This document shows, piece after piece, positions 22,741-35,166 of a stretch of 64,000 bases of DNA (position 1 is its first letter; each line of letters begins with the position of its first letter). The notes under the pieces were generated by a model. The model made no database searches. It was not told the origin of the DNA and saw only the letters and a program-made list of their open reading frames with translations. Source of the DNA: Phoronis australis (taxonomy: Eukaryota; Phoronida; Phoronidae); NCBI GenBank assembly GCA_002633005.1, contig NMRA01000383.1, positions 12,951 through 76,950 of the forward strand, given 5' to 3'. The position numbers and the translations under genes were made by a program.

Positions 22741-23158
22741 GTGCCTGAGGGGTCCGTCTCCCGTGCCTGAGGGGTCCGTCTCCCATGCCTGAGGGGTCCG
22801 TCTCCCGTGCCTGAGGGGTCCGTCTCCCATGCCTGAGGGGTCCGTCTCCCATGCCTGAGGGGTCCGTCTCCCGTGCCTGAGGGGTCCGTCTCCCGTGCCT
22901 GAGGGGTCCGTCTCCCGTGCCTGAGGGGTCCGTCTCCCGTGCCTGAGGGGTCCGTCTCCCATGCCTGAGGGGTCCGTCTCCCGTGCCTGAGGGGTCCGTC
23001 TCCCATGCCTGAGGGGTCCGTCTCCCGTGCCTGAGGGGTCCGTCTCCCGTGCCTGAGGGGTCCGTCTCCCGTGCCTGAGGGGTCCGTCTCCCGTGCCTGA
23101 GGGGTCCGTCTCCCGTGCCTGAGTGGTCCGTCTCCTGTGCCTGACGGTTCCGTCCCCC
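22741..23158. repeat. 22-bp GC-rich minisatellite, 19 copies
   Basis: Unit GTGCCTGAGGGGTCCGTCTC plus CC. The first 17 copies differ only by G or A at the first base, in the order GGA GAA GGG GA GAG GGG; the last two have further substitutions. It is strikingly GC-rich and CpG-rich against AT-rich flanks. Open frames on the minus strand (RETDPSGTGDG repeats) result from the repeat. It lies 2.3 kb upstream of the MPPE1 start. Confidence 0.97.
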
Positions 23159-25416
23159 ATGCTGGACAGTTGAAGATTGTCAAAAAAAAAATTATTGACA
23201 TGCCGCTGTAACCACTAAAGGCATATGCTTTGAAGCTCGATTTTGCATGCGCTGGAAGCCCGAACAAAGTGTATTAGTTCCTGGTGGGTGGTCGGCAGTT
23301 GTTTTTGGTAGGTTGGCTTGTGCCATTGCATCTAATAACTGAAGTACTGTGTTTTATTGCATGTAGAAAACATGAAACATGTACCATTCTCCTGGAGTGT
23401 AAAAATCAAGTCATTTTTACTATCACGATTTTATCTAGAATTACACTTCATTAAACTTGTTAAGCAAGCCTTTTGTGTTAGTACACAATACTGTGGTTAA
23501 GCTTGTCAGAGATTACAGTCACACTAAGGAATCAACAGATGAAAGTTAAGTCTAATTTCTCTGAAAGTCAACCATTTTTCTCCATTCAATGTTTTTTGGC
23601 GAAAGTATTTCATACAAAACACATCTGTTTCACAACATGTGGAAATTCGTTTGCAAGTACCGGGTAGTATTTACTTGGCGGAATTCTTCCGTCAAGTATG
23701 TTGGTCTGACAGGAAGTTTTTTTTTTGTTCGCTCTCTACAGGTCACAATTTTGGTCCGATTTTCACGAAATTTGCACACAACGTGTAGATCGGGAACTGC
23801 TGGAACGCTATTGTTTTTGGTCATGATCGGAATACAAAATGGCGGACGTGGTGGCCATTTTGTATCCGATTTCACAGTCAAATACTCGTAGAGGCCGCAT
23901 ATTTCGACCTACATGGCTGAAAATCAATATGAATATACTAGAACGCATGTGCTACAATTGTGCAGAAAATCGTTGACTTCCCTTTAAAGATGGCGGAAGT
24001 ATTGGACGTGGCGCATGCGCACCCCGAAATATGGCTAAAAACGTTTTCTCCTGTAGAGGGCGCAATTGCAAACCAATCACTTTCAAACTGGTCACGTGTT
24101 TGTTGAGTTTAATAAGCTTTAATAAAAAATTATTGGACCGGAAGTCTCTTTCAAGATGGCGGCTGTGGCGCATGTTCACACGGTTTTAATCGCTCTGGTG
24201 TCGCATTTTTAACGGGAAGAGCAAATAACGTTTTTTGCATGTGTATTCCTTGAAGTATGGCCTTTCAAAAAGTATGCGAGAGCGTATTTCTCAGACTTAC
24301 CGTTTTCGAGTTATTTGACTTTGAATTTCAAAAAAAACGGCAAATTTTCAATTTTCTCGAAAATTTTTTGGATTTTTGCCAAACTAACACCATATATAGA
24401 ATTTTGAACGGGCTTTCAGAAGATATTTTCCATTTTGCGCTACGACGTCTACTTTTTGAATTATTCGAGATTTTCAGATACCGTTGTTCCTTCGGTCACC
24501 TAAGCAAGCACACAGCTGACTGGCATTCAGTTCACTTTGTTTTGGTTATGCCTAGTTGGCCCTGACTGACCCAGCCAGCACTGTCCTACTGTAGACTGGA
24601 CCGTCATGTTGCGCCATCTATTGTTCTTTATTGTAGTTTATTGTATGCTCTCTATTTGATTTCTTCGCTAGTCTCATGAATGTTATCGTGTTTTCCAAAC
24701 TACCATTTTAGATAGAGTTTTGAACGGGCTTTCAGAAGATATTTTCCATTTTGCGCTATGACGTCTACTTTTTGAATTATTCGAGATTTTCGGATACCAT
24801 TGTTCCTTCGGTCCTCTATGCAAGCATGCAGCTGGCTGGCTTTCAGTTCGCTTTGTTTTGGTTATGCCTAGTTGACCTAGACTGACCCAGCCAGCACTGT
24901 TCTACTGTAGACTGGACCGTCATGTTGCGCCATCTATTGTTCTTTATTGTAGTTGATTGTATGCTCTCTATTTGATTTCTTCGCTAGTCACATGAATGTT
25001 ATCGTGTTTGACAAAGTACCACTTTAGATAGAGTTTTGAACGGGCTTTCAGAAGATAATTTCCATTTTGCGCTACGACGTCTACTTTTTGAATTATTCGA
25101 GATTTTCGTATACCGTTGTTCCTTCGGTCACATATGCACGCAGCTGGCTGGCTTTCAGCTCACTTTGCTTTGGTTATGTCTGTACAAGTTAACAGAGAGT
25201 TGTGACCCCCACTGACCCAGGTAGCACTGTCGTACTGTAGACTGGAATTCCAGGCGAAATACTATTGTAAACATAACTTTGCTCTGCAGACTGTCACATA
25301 GTGCCACCTAATTTGGATTGCGGGAACAAAGCATGGCTCGTCCGTCATGTTGCGATATCTATTGTTCTTTGTTGTAGTTCATTATATGCTCTCTATTTAA
25401 TTTCTTCGCTAGTCAC

Positions 25417-25530
25417 ATGAATGTTACCGTGTTATCGATTATTGCCGCCTTGATCGTCATGATTGTCGTCGTCCTCCCCATTGTCGTCCTTTCGATTAAT
25501 TCCACCAAGTGTCGCTCCTCCGAGCGCTCT
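25417..25530 (+). CDS. Repeated hydrophobic micro-ORF, copy 1 (hypothetical)
   Basis: From ATG the frame gives MNVTVLSIIAALIVMIVVVL, then PIVVLSINSTKCRSSERS: one membrane-helix-like stretch and a Cys/Ser/Arg tail. The frame continues past this block for another 36 or so codons. Four relatives (28107, 29196, 36304, 37190) keep the frame; truncated starts occur at 24677, 24994 and 27793. Function unknown; it may be an accidental result of GTC/ATC-rich repeat sequence. Confidence 0.25.
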
Positions 25531-28106
25531 CGTTTTTTTTGTTTGTTCGCTCTCTACAGGTCGCAATTTTCGTCCAATTTTCTCGAAATTTGCACACATC
25601 ATGTAGATCCGGAAGTACTAGAAAGCTATTGTTTTTGGTCATGATCGGATACAAAATGGCGGACGTGGTGGCCATTTTGTATCCGATTTCACAGTCAAAT
25701 ACTCGTAGAGGCCGCATTTTTCGACCTACATGGCTGAAAATCGGTACGAATATACTAGAATGCATGTGCTACAACTGTGCAGAAAATCGTTGACTTCCGG
25801 TTAAAGATGGCTGAAATATCTGACGTGGCACATGCGCACCCCGAAATATGGCTAAAAACGTTTTCTCCTGTATAGGGCGCAATTGCAAACCAATCACTTT
25901 CAAACTGGTCACGTGTTTGTTGAGTTTAATAAGCTTTTATAAAAAATTATTGGACCGGAAGTCACTTTCAAGATGGCGGCTGTGGCGCATGTTCACACAG
26001 TTTCAATCGCTCTGGTGTCGCATTTTTAACGGGAAGAGCAAATAACGTGAATTTTTTGCATGTGGATTCCTTGAAGTATGGCCTTTCAAAAAGTCTGCGA
26101 CAGCGTATTTCTCAGACTTACCGTTTTCGAGTTATTTGGCTTTGAATTTCAAAAAAACGGCAAATTTTCAATTTTCTCGAAATTTTTTTGGATTTTTGCC
26201 AAACTACCACTTTAGATAGAAGTTTAAACGGGCTTTCAGAAAATATTTTCCATTTTGCGCTACGACTTCTACTTTTTGAATTATTCGAGATTTTCAGATA
26301 CCGTTGTTCCTTCGGTCACCTAAGCAAGCACGCAGCTGACTGGCTTTCAGTTCACTCTGTTTTGATTATGCCTAGTTGACCCAGACTGACCCAGCCAGCA
26401 CTGTTCTACTATAGACTGGACCGTCATGTTTTTTTTTTTTTTNATGAAACATGTACCATTCTCCTGGAGTGTAAAAATCAAGTCATTTTTACTATCACGA
26501 TTTTATCTAGAATTACACTCCATTAAACTTGTTAAGCAAGCCTTTTGTGTTAGTACACAATACTGTGGTTAAGCTTGTCAGAGATTACAGTCACACAAAG
26601 GAATCAACAGATGAAAGTTAAGTCTAATTTCTCTGAAAGTCAACCATTTTTCTCCATTCGATGTTTTTTGGTGAAAGTATTTCATACAAAACACATCTGT
26701 TTCACAACATGTGGAAATTCGTTTGCAAGTACCGGGTAGTATTTACTTGGCGGAATTCTTCCGCCAAGTATGTTGGTCTGACAGCAAGTTTTTTTGCTTG
26801 GCGGAATTCTTCCGCCAAGTATGTTGGTCTGANCCGAGCGCTCTCGGTTTTTTGTTTGTTTTTGTTTGTTCGCTCTCTACAGGTCGCAATTTTCGTCCGA
26901 TTTTCACGAAATTTGCACACAACGTGTAGATCGGGAATTGCTAGAACGTTTTGTTTTTGGTCATGATCGGATACAAAATGGCGGACGTGGCGGCCATTTT
27001 GTATCCGATTTCACAGTCAAATACTCGTAGAGGCTGCATTTTTCGACCTACATAGCTGAAAATCGGTCCGAATATACTACAACCCATGTGCTACACTTGT
27101 GCAGAAAATCGTTGACTTCCGATTAAAGATGGCGGAAATATTGGACGTGGCGCATGCGCACCCCGAAATATGGCCAAAAACGTTTTCTCCTGTAGAGGGC
27201 GTATTTGCAAACCAATTACTTTCAAACTGGTCACGTGTTTGTTGTTTAATAAGCTTTTATAAAACATTATTGAACCGGAAGTCACTTTCAAGATGGCGGC
27301 TGTGGGGCATGTTCACACGGTTTCAATCGCTCTGGTGTCGCATTTTTTATGGGAAGAGCAAATGACGTGAATTTTTGCATGTGGATTCCTTGAAGTATGG
27401 CCTTTCAAAAAGTCTGCGAGAGCGTATTTCTCAGACTTACCGTTTTCGAGTTATTTGACTTTGAATTTAAAAAAAACGGCAAATTTTTTGATATTTGCCA
27501 AACTACCACTTTAGATAGAGTTTTGAACGGGCTTTCAGGAGATATTTTCCATTTTGCGCTACGACGTCTACTTTTTGAATTATTCGAGACTTTCGGATAC
27601 CGTTGTTCCTATGCAAGCACGCAGCTGGCTGGCTTTCAGTTCACTTTGTTTTGGTTATGCCTAGTTGACCCAGACTGACCCAGCCAGCACTGTCCTACTG
27701 TAAAGCATGGCTCGTCCATCATGTTGCGCCATCTATTGTTATTTATTGTAGTTGATTGTATGCTCTCTATTTGATTTCTTCGCTAGTCACATGAATGTTA
27801 TCGTGTTTTCCAAACTACCATTTTAGATAGAGTTTTGAACGGGCTTTCAGAAGATATTTTCCATTTTGCGCTACGACGTCTACATTTTGAATTATTCAAG
27901 ATTTTCGGATACCGTTGTTCCTTCGGTCCTCTATGCAAGCACGCAGCTGGCTGGCTTTCAGTTCGCTTTGTTTTGGTTATGCCTAGTTGACCTAGACTGA
28001 CCCAGCCAGCACTGTTCTACTGCAGACTGGACCGTCATGTTGCGCCATCTATTGTTCTTTATTGTAGTTCATTATATGCTCTCCATTTGATTTCTTCGCT
28101 AGTCAC

Positions 28107-28220
28107 GTGAATGTTACCGTGTTATCCATTATTGCCGCCTTGATCGTCATGATTGTCGTCGTCGCTCTCATTGTCGTCTTTTCGATTAATTCCGCCAAGT
28201 GTCGCTGTTCCGAGCGCTCT
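28107..28220 (+). CDS. Repeated hydrophobic micro-ORF, copy 2 (hypothetical)
   Basis: MNVTVLSIIAALIVMIVVVA then LIVVFSINSAKCRCSERS; same 38-codon block as 25417, with a few substitutions and no indel. Confidence 0.25.
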
Positions 28221-29195
28221 CGGTTTTTTGTTTGTTTTTGTTTGTTTGCTCTCTACAGGTCGCAATTTTCGTCCGATTTTCACGAAATTTGCACACAACA
28301 TGTAGATCCGGAAGTACTGGAACGCTATTGTTTTTGGTCGTGATCGGATACACAATGGCGGACGTGGCGGCCATTTTGTATCTGATTTCACAGTCAAATA
28401 CTCGTAGAGGCCGTATTGTTCGACCTACATGGCTGAAAATCGGTACGAATATACTAGAACGCATGTGCTACAATTGTGCAGAAAATCGTTGACTTCCGGT
28501 TCAAGATGGCGGAAATATTGGACGTGGCGCATGCGCACCCCGAAATATGGCTAAAAGCGTTTTCTCCTGTAGAGGGCGTATTTGCAAACCAATCACTTTC
28601 AAACTGGTCACGTGTTTGTTGAGTTTAATAAGCTTTTATAAAAAATTATTGAACCGGAAGTCACTTTCAAGATGGCGGCTGTGGCGCATGTTCACACGGT
28701 TTCAATCGCTCTGGTGTCGCATTTTTAACGGGAAGAGTAAATGACGTGAGTTTTTGCATGTGGATTCCTTGAAGTATGGCCTTTCAAAAAGTCTGCGAGA
28801 GCGTATTTCTCAGACTTACCGTTTTCGAGTTATTTGACTTTGAATTTCAAAAAAAAACGGAAAATTTTCAATTTTCTCAAAAAATGTTTGGATTTTTGCC
28901 AAACTACCACTTTAGATAGAATTTCGAACGGGCTTTCAGAAGATATTTTCCATTTTGCGCTACGACGTCTACTTTTTGAATTATTCGAGATTTTCGGATA
29001 CCATTGTTCCTTCGGTCCTCTCTGCAAGCACGCAGCTGGCTGGCTTTCAGTTCGCTCTGTTTTGGTTATGCCTAGTTGACCCAGACTGACCCAGCCAGCA
29101 CTGTTCTACTGTAGACTGGACCGTCATGTTGTGCCATCTATTGTTTTTTATTGTAGTTGATTGTATGCTCTCTATTTGATTTCTTCGCTAGTCAC

Positions 29196-29309
29196 ATGAA
29201 TGTTATCGTGTTATTCATAATTGCCGCCTTGATCGTCATGATTGTCGTCGTCTCCCTCATCGTCGTCTTTTCGATTAATTCCGGCAAGTGTCGCTCCTCC
29301 GAGCGCTCT
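29196..29309 (+). CDS. Repeated hydrophobic micro-ORF, copy 3 (hypothetical)
   Basis: MNVIVLFIIAALIVMIVVVS then LIVVFSINSGKCRSSERS. In this copy the frame is also open upstream (DFFASH before the Met). It ends at the right boundary of the array core. Confidence 0.25.
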
Positions 29310-29420
29310 CGTTTTAAATATCGGTTATCGTCAGGCGTGCTGTTTACAACATAATTGCTGGATTACGTGAGCTGATCAGATGAAAGCAAACAATGAGAGA
29401 GCTGGACTTGCCACAGTCAA

Positions 29421-32400
29421 ACTGATAAGGACACCCCTGCAACCCGACAGGCCGATCAGGCTGCCGGGTTACTCATTCCACAGCTCAGGTGTGTAACGAA
29501 TCCACCATTGTCAGTCTTACATATTTCCGGACTACTGAACCTTCAGGCTGGTTCACCTTCAGACTAGTGCATGTACTAGTACTAGTAACCTAATTAAAGA
29601 CATCATAGAGCTGCTAGTGCCAGTGAACAAACCCAATTGTTTGAATTCAATGGGTGATTTGATCCTATAAGTAACATCCGTAGATCATAAACAAGAATAG
29701 ATTTGCAACTTTTTCCCTAACTTTGCTACTACTGAAGCTTCTATGTTGACTGGTTAACCTCGAAGTTAAGCGTTAGTGTTCCCGTCAGCTTCGGAGTTAT
29801 AAATCAGCAAAGTTATCACAAGGCGGCACTAAAATGACCTTGTTGTTTTTGACAGTACTTGCCTTAAAAAATTGTAAGAACCTCTCCCTGTCCCCAGATA
29901 GAAATTCGAGTGTCAACTTCACAAGGCAGCCACCAGTTACCATAATGGGATGATTTCGATGTACTAGAAAATGACATATTAAAAAATTTGACTCTTGAAC
30001 AGGCTAACAGCCTATCCAAACAAAGGCGTTAAGGCATGGCTGTAACTCGTTATTTGTACACTACACATTCAGCGATTTTTTAACGTAAAGAATCCAGCAA
30101 ATACGTGGATAAATTAAAATGAATGCTTTTACCTCCAAAATAATAATTGTTAGAACAAAATATTAACTAATAGTAACCAGTCATTGCCCGCTCTGTGGCG
30201 AACGCAGGCAGTGACCCCTGCCAATATCTCCGATAACATGAAAGTTGAGTGTTCCCACTGCAACGAAGTGTTGACGCTTCGCTAGTAAATCCACTTCTTT
30301 AATTCGGAGTTAACTTGCACTGTGAACTTCGATTCAAGACGGAAGTTAAGTGTTCCCATTGACTGAAGTTTTTGCAACACTGAAGCTTCGGAGCCAATGG
30401 GAAAGACTTTTAAAATTCCAAGTGCAGGTGTCATTCATTGTATCTAACATCTTATTTTGGGTATTATATTTGGATGGTAAATCCTAGCTGTTATCTATCG
30501 TCCTGCATGACAGTACGGAGGTTAAAAACTTTTCAATATTGAAAAAACATTCAACTTCTTCGTTTACTTGGTTATTAAAATTGCTAGTGTTGTGATTGAC
30601 TTTGGCAAGAGTTTAGGATATTATGTAATTGTAAATCTCATAATCTAATAGCACAAACCATATTCAACAGATGTACACTATGGAAGTAAAATGGACCTGG
30701 CGTGCTTGCTATGACACAGCCTGTGAATAAAGATGTTGGGGCTCACAAGTTCACAGATCTCGTGCACTGTGAATAATATGTAGTTGGTGGTTTAAGTACG
30801 TTAGTTTATGGCAAGCCATTCGATTTAAGCAATTTTTATCAAAAACTCAAAATATGCGATACCAAAGGATAACCTGCTTGAATGTTTTTGTGGCAAACTG
30901 AAAATGTTATGAATTTTTTTCTTAAAATTTAAATTTCAGTAAAGCTCTTTCTAAGTGTTGTATGTCTTGCCAGTTAACACTGCAGTAATTCTCCACTTAA
31001 TGTATTTTGCACAAAAATAGTTCCACAAAATTGCCATTTTTCCATTTTTCGAAGTGTAATTATTAACTGCAAATAATGGAAAATTCGCTAAAGGTTATTT
31101 TATGACATCTTCACAGCACAAAACATACTAGCAATAGACTAAAAATTTATTTAATCTTTATTTTTCTAGAGAAATTTGACAGAATGGAATGTCAGCTGTT
31201 GTCCATATTGTGTGCAAAGTACGTAACTTAGTGAAAAATTACCATAATTTAAAGGCCTTCTGTGAAGGATAGCTGAGCTGACAACTTGCCTCAAGGTGTG
31301 GAAATACAACAACAGCTGAGTTAATGTGCCACCAATTAATGTAATTCACTTGATCTCACCTTGACACCATCTTTCAGCTCAGCTGTAGTTTACTTGTGGC
31401 AGACAGCTCAGCTGGCAACTCTCTGTCTACAGCAGCCTTTACTAGTGCTAACTATCATAAATAAACACAAGATATAAAATGCTTAGTGATGACAACCAAA
31501 GGCATAATTTGCTGAAAACTACTTTGTGCTTGGTTGAACAAATCTGAGATAGTTTTTAAGTCATTTTAGTACTGTTGTCTGATATGATTACTTAACCAAT
31601 AATTTTCTCTGTAAAACATAAGACATTCAATTTGCAGCATAACTTTTTATACTACTTCAGTCATTACATTGTATAGTTCTTAATCGATAACAATTGATTT
31701 CCTTTTGTTGCACTAGTTGGAAACACTGGGTAAATGTAATGCATGTATTGAATTTTATTGTCATTTGATTATTTGGACCTTCTAAAGGGTTACTCAAGCT
31801 GCTTTGTATTAGAGTTAGTCTGGACTAGTTCATGGTCAGAATATATTTTAGATCAGTGTGATAATGTGCTGTCACAAATTATCACTTCCCCACTTCATTC
31901 CACTGCCATAACCTAGAGGCTGGAACGTGATTAACAGACCAAATTGCAATATTGAAGGTGGTGCTCTGCCACTGAAACAGAATTCAACCTGCTCACCAGG
32001 TGTTTTTGAGGTTTGTTCGTCAAGATTTTTAATTTCTGTTGATATCAAAGCATCTTCTTTTAGTTTAAAATTTCAAAAAACAATATGTCAACTGTTTGCC
32101 ACTTCATCGATTTTTCTCCTACAAGGCAAAGCACGTCTCCTCATTTGGTATGGCACATTTCACTTATGTGGAAAATATGACCTTTGACCTCTAGCGACTT
32201 CAAGCAACTGACTGTGAGCGTATGTGTGCTGTTACGGTAATGTAAACGAATATAACAGCTCCTCTAATTATTTTGTACAATATTTACATCTATTAACATA
32301 TTTACAAACATTTGACAAGTTATACAAAACACATTACAGGAATGAATGCCAACATCATCACTTGAACTTGTGGTATCTCGAGTCGTCGTCATAACCTGGT

Positions 32401-34769
32401 CCACAGCTTCCACTAAATGTTACAGATGAGTTTCCATGTACAATGGCAGACGTTGCTGTCTACACAGTTTGAGACGCACACCACATCAACAAAACATTTG
32501 CTCAGTAGTTTGATGGCATATACACAAAACATCAGAATGTACAACACCAGTGTCTTGCTAACAATTTATCACTCACGTCCTACATTGTCACAGACCAACT
32601 TACACTCTGGGTAAAATCCAAAACTGCCCCCTAATGGGAATACCTAACGGCACATATTTCATGAGTGGGATGGAGATTTGAAACTCTGTGCTTACCACAG
32701 AGTTTTTCCTTGGCCCGTATTTAAAAAATCGTGAGTTTTGTGACTTTTTTCTAGACATTTCCTCACAGGAAAACGTGACTTACTATTTACTAAAGGTTGT
32801 GAGATGGTACTTTCGTCAAGAATTGTTTAAAAGAAATTTTTGACAAGTTTTCCCCTTCCCCTGCCTCTTTAAACGTTTCACGGTACCCTGAATCACTGAT
32901 TCATTCTAAATTCTAATTATTAAAACACTCAGATATAGTAAACCAGGCAATCACTGAATGACAGGCCCGTTGTTTAGTGGAGGAAACTGGTTATCTAAAT
33001 CACAGACCATTATATCCGACCAGAACCTTCATATTAGAATCTCAGTTACCATTTCTATTCTTGTTAGACTTGCTTTGATATATACTTAAAGTTATGCAGT
33101 GCCCAGAATACACTAACAACTTTGAGAGTGTACGAAATGACGAGCAGAAATTTGCACTCGTGTGAAGTCAGGCAAGACAAGAACAATAGGGCGGACCAAA
33201 CCTTTCATATTGTGTTTATGTAATCAGACTAGCTGGGTCCAGTTGCTTGTCTGGTCTCTTCGAATGTATTAACTTTAGTATAGTATCAAATTTAGACCGG
33301 TCTCAATGTGGCACCTTTCCCAATGGGACTAAAGTTATTGTGGAGAGAGAGAGCATGTTAGTCCTCCGTTACAGCATGTAATGGGAAAGACCCTTTAGTC
33401 TTGTCAAATTGATTTTCTTTAAATGCCATATGCCAGAGTTGATAGTTTCCAGTGATTCGCAGTGATACATTTATACAGTATTAAAAGAACAATCGTTCTA
33501 AGGAACCCTGTCAAGCCCCACAAATATAATTGGCTGCATTATAATTATCAATATAAATCCATCATTGTTTTTGTTGGTGTGGGAACTAAATAATAAATAA
33601 TTTTTAATTCAAGTGTTGGTCTAGTTTAAATTAGCTTAAATCATTTTAAACTGGCCTACACAAATAAAAAATCAGCAAATATCTAATATATACAAAGGCT
33701 AGTTTGCGAGATGAACATGTTTGTGAGGGCTTATCAACGTCTTCACTCCTCGACCAACAGATTATAATTTGAACAAAAACCCTTGCAGAGCTTATGATAA
33801 ACCAGAGGGTATTGGTGAAACATTAGTTTTCAAGATTTTTATCCAGAAACCTGTGGTTCACTATTGTTTTTAATAGTTGACCACACAACTTAGTCTTATT
33901 GCACTGACAGTAGACAAGGGGTCTGGTCTGATTTGGCGGAATTTTGATGGAAAATATAGTTCTTCTAAATCATCTCCATCTAATTATGACCTGAACTCTA
34001 CATTTGGTTTTAGCGCTTTTCATGATGTAGTCAAGACAGGATGTTGTTGTTCCATTAAATATGTTTGTCTCTAACTATACTTGTGAATAAACAAGTCACA
34101 CTTAGTGTGATCTGAGAGTGAAGTGCTGTAAAACCAGTTTCAGTTTCATTAAAAATGTATGTTTTAATGATAGTCTCATAATTTGCACTGACTGTGGGTT
34201 GGTTATTATTCAAAACTGGTCAATACATTCATTTGATTAATGCAGTAGAGTGTGCATGGCAGGCTAGCTTATCGTCAGTGTGGCTGCTGAGAACTATTGA
34301 TATTTTTAGGATATTGATGGATTTTGTAGTCATGCTCTGGCAACGTGCTGTTTCATTCGTTAATGAAGCCAGTCTTGAGTGAAGACCCGCCCGCACTGCT
34401 ATCAAGAAAGTGGAGTAGCACTTACCTTGAGTGAAGATAGCGTAGGTAACAATAACAAATGAATACTGACCAGTATTTTAGTCAGGAAAGTGGAGGTAAA
34501 ACTTACCTTGAGTGCAGATAGTGTATGTAACACTAACTTTAGTGAAGACTGACCAGTACTGTAGTAGGAGTGTTCTCACCATAGACTACTGTCCCACTCT
34601 GTAGCTACAGATACCTCTCACCAATTATGGACAATAATAGTTGCCAAAATTGACATTGTATTTGCTCATGCTGTGATACAGAACTTCCAATGTCATAAAG
34701 CTTTAAATTTTGTTTGGTACTACTAATCTTTTATGAAAAAAACAAAATATTGTGTCCCAAGTTTGGTGA
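29421..34769. other. Gene-free stretch between the repeat arrays
   Basis: No exon was recognised. It holds diffuse dispersed repeats: modules with GAAGTTAAG(T/C)GTTCCC(A/G) and CTTCGGAG at 29760-30410, an inverted pair TCCCAATGGGA/ATGGGAAAG at 33310-33400, and a degenerate tandem duplication of about 95 bp at 34400-34560. Any KIAA0513 promoter or 5' non-coding exon would be here or in 37320-38500. Confidence 0.45.
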
Positions 34770-35166
34770 TATTATGTCCAAGGTTTGTGATATTGTGTCC
34801 AAAGTTGGTGATACTGTGTCCAAGGTTGGTGACATTGTGTCCAAGGTTGGTGACATTGTGTCAAAGATTGTTGATATTGTGTCTAAGGTTGGTGATATGT
34901 CAAAGATTGGTGATATTGTGTCCAAGGTAGGTAATATTGTGTTCAAGGTTGGTGATATTTTGTCCAAGGTATGTGATATTGTATCCAAGGTAGGTGATAT
35001 TGTGTCCAAGGTTGGTGATATTGTGTCCAAGGTTGGTGATATTGTGTCCAAGATTGGTGATGTTGTGTCTAAGGTTGGTGATATTGTGTCTAAGGTTGGT
35101 GATACTTAGGTTGGTGATATTTTGTCCAAGGTTGGTGATATTGTGTCCAAGGTTGGTGATATTGTG
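34770..35166. repeat. 21-bp minisatellite, about 19 copies
   Basis: Unit near GTTGGTGATATTGTGTCCAAG with scattered substitutions and a few deletions (for example at 34898 and 35103). 21 is a multiple of 3, so plus-strand (DIVSKVG) and minus-strand frames remain open for long stretches. I regard these as artefacts, though the indels themselves sometimes preserve frame. Confidence 0.95.

Larger units (their letters stand above)
23371..29420. repeat. Kilobase-unit repeat array upstream of MPPE1
   Basis: Layout: left flank (23371-23680), core (23681-26442), N at 26443, a second left flank (26444-26755) and second core (26756-29312), then right flank (29313-29420). Each core has repeated modules: GCTCTCTACAGGTCGCAATT starts at about 23735, 25548, 26867 and 28247. 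Downstream of each come a hairpin (ATCGGATACAAAATGGC arms), GCGCATGCGC, CACGTG, AAGATGGCGGC and GGGCTTTCAGAAGATATTTT. A 300-bp submodule is triplicated at 24385-25150. No transposase or reverse transcriptase was seen. Decayed relatives lie at 35330-37320, and the flanks recur without the core at 53345-53850. Confidence 0.9.

Noticed and set aside
22606-23267. Two 184-codon minus-strand frames rich in RETDPSGTGDG
   Set aside because: Both are translations of the 22-bp minisatellite in different frames; 22 is not a multiple of 3, so all frames cycle and stay open.
23589-28492. Many 60-100 codon frames in the 23-29 kb array (for example with MADV..ILY, or KMATTSAI antisense)
   Set aside because: They occur on both strands of the repeat, break at different points in each copy and contain no transposase or reverse transcriptase motif. 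Only the hydrophobic block was kept, as a low-confidence item.
31927-32187. 86-codon plus-strand frame
   Set aside because: No recognisable feature and no supporting splice sites; composition like the surrounding intergenic DNA.
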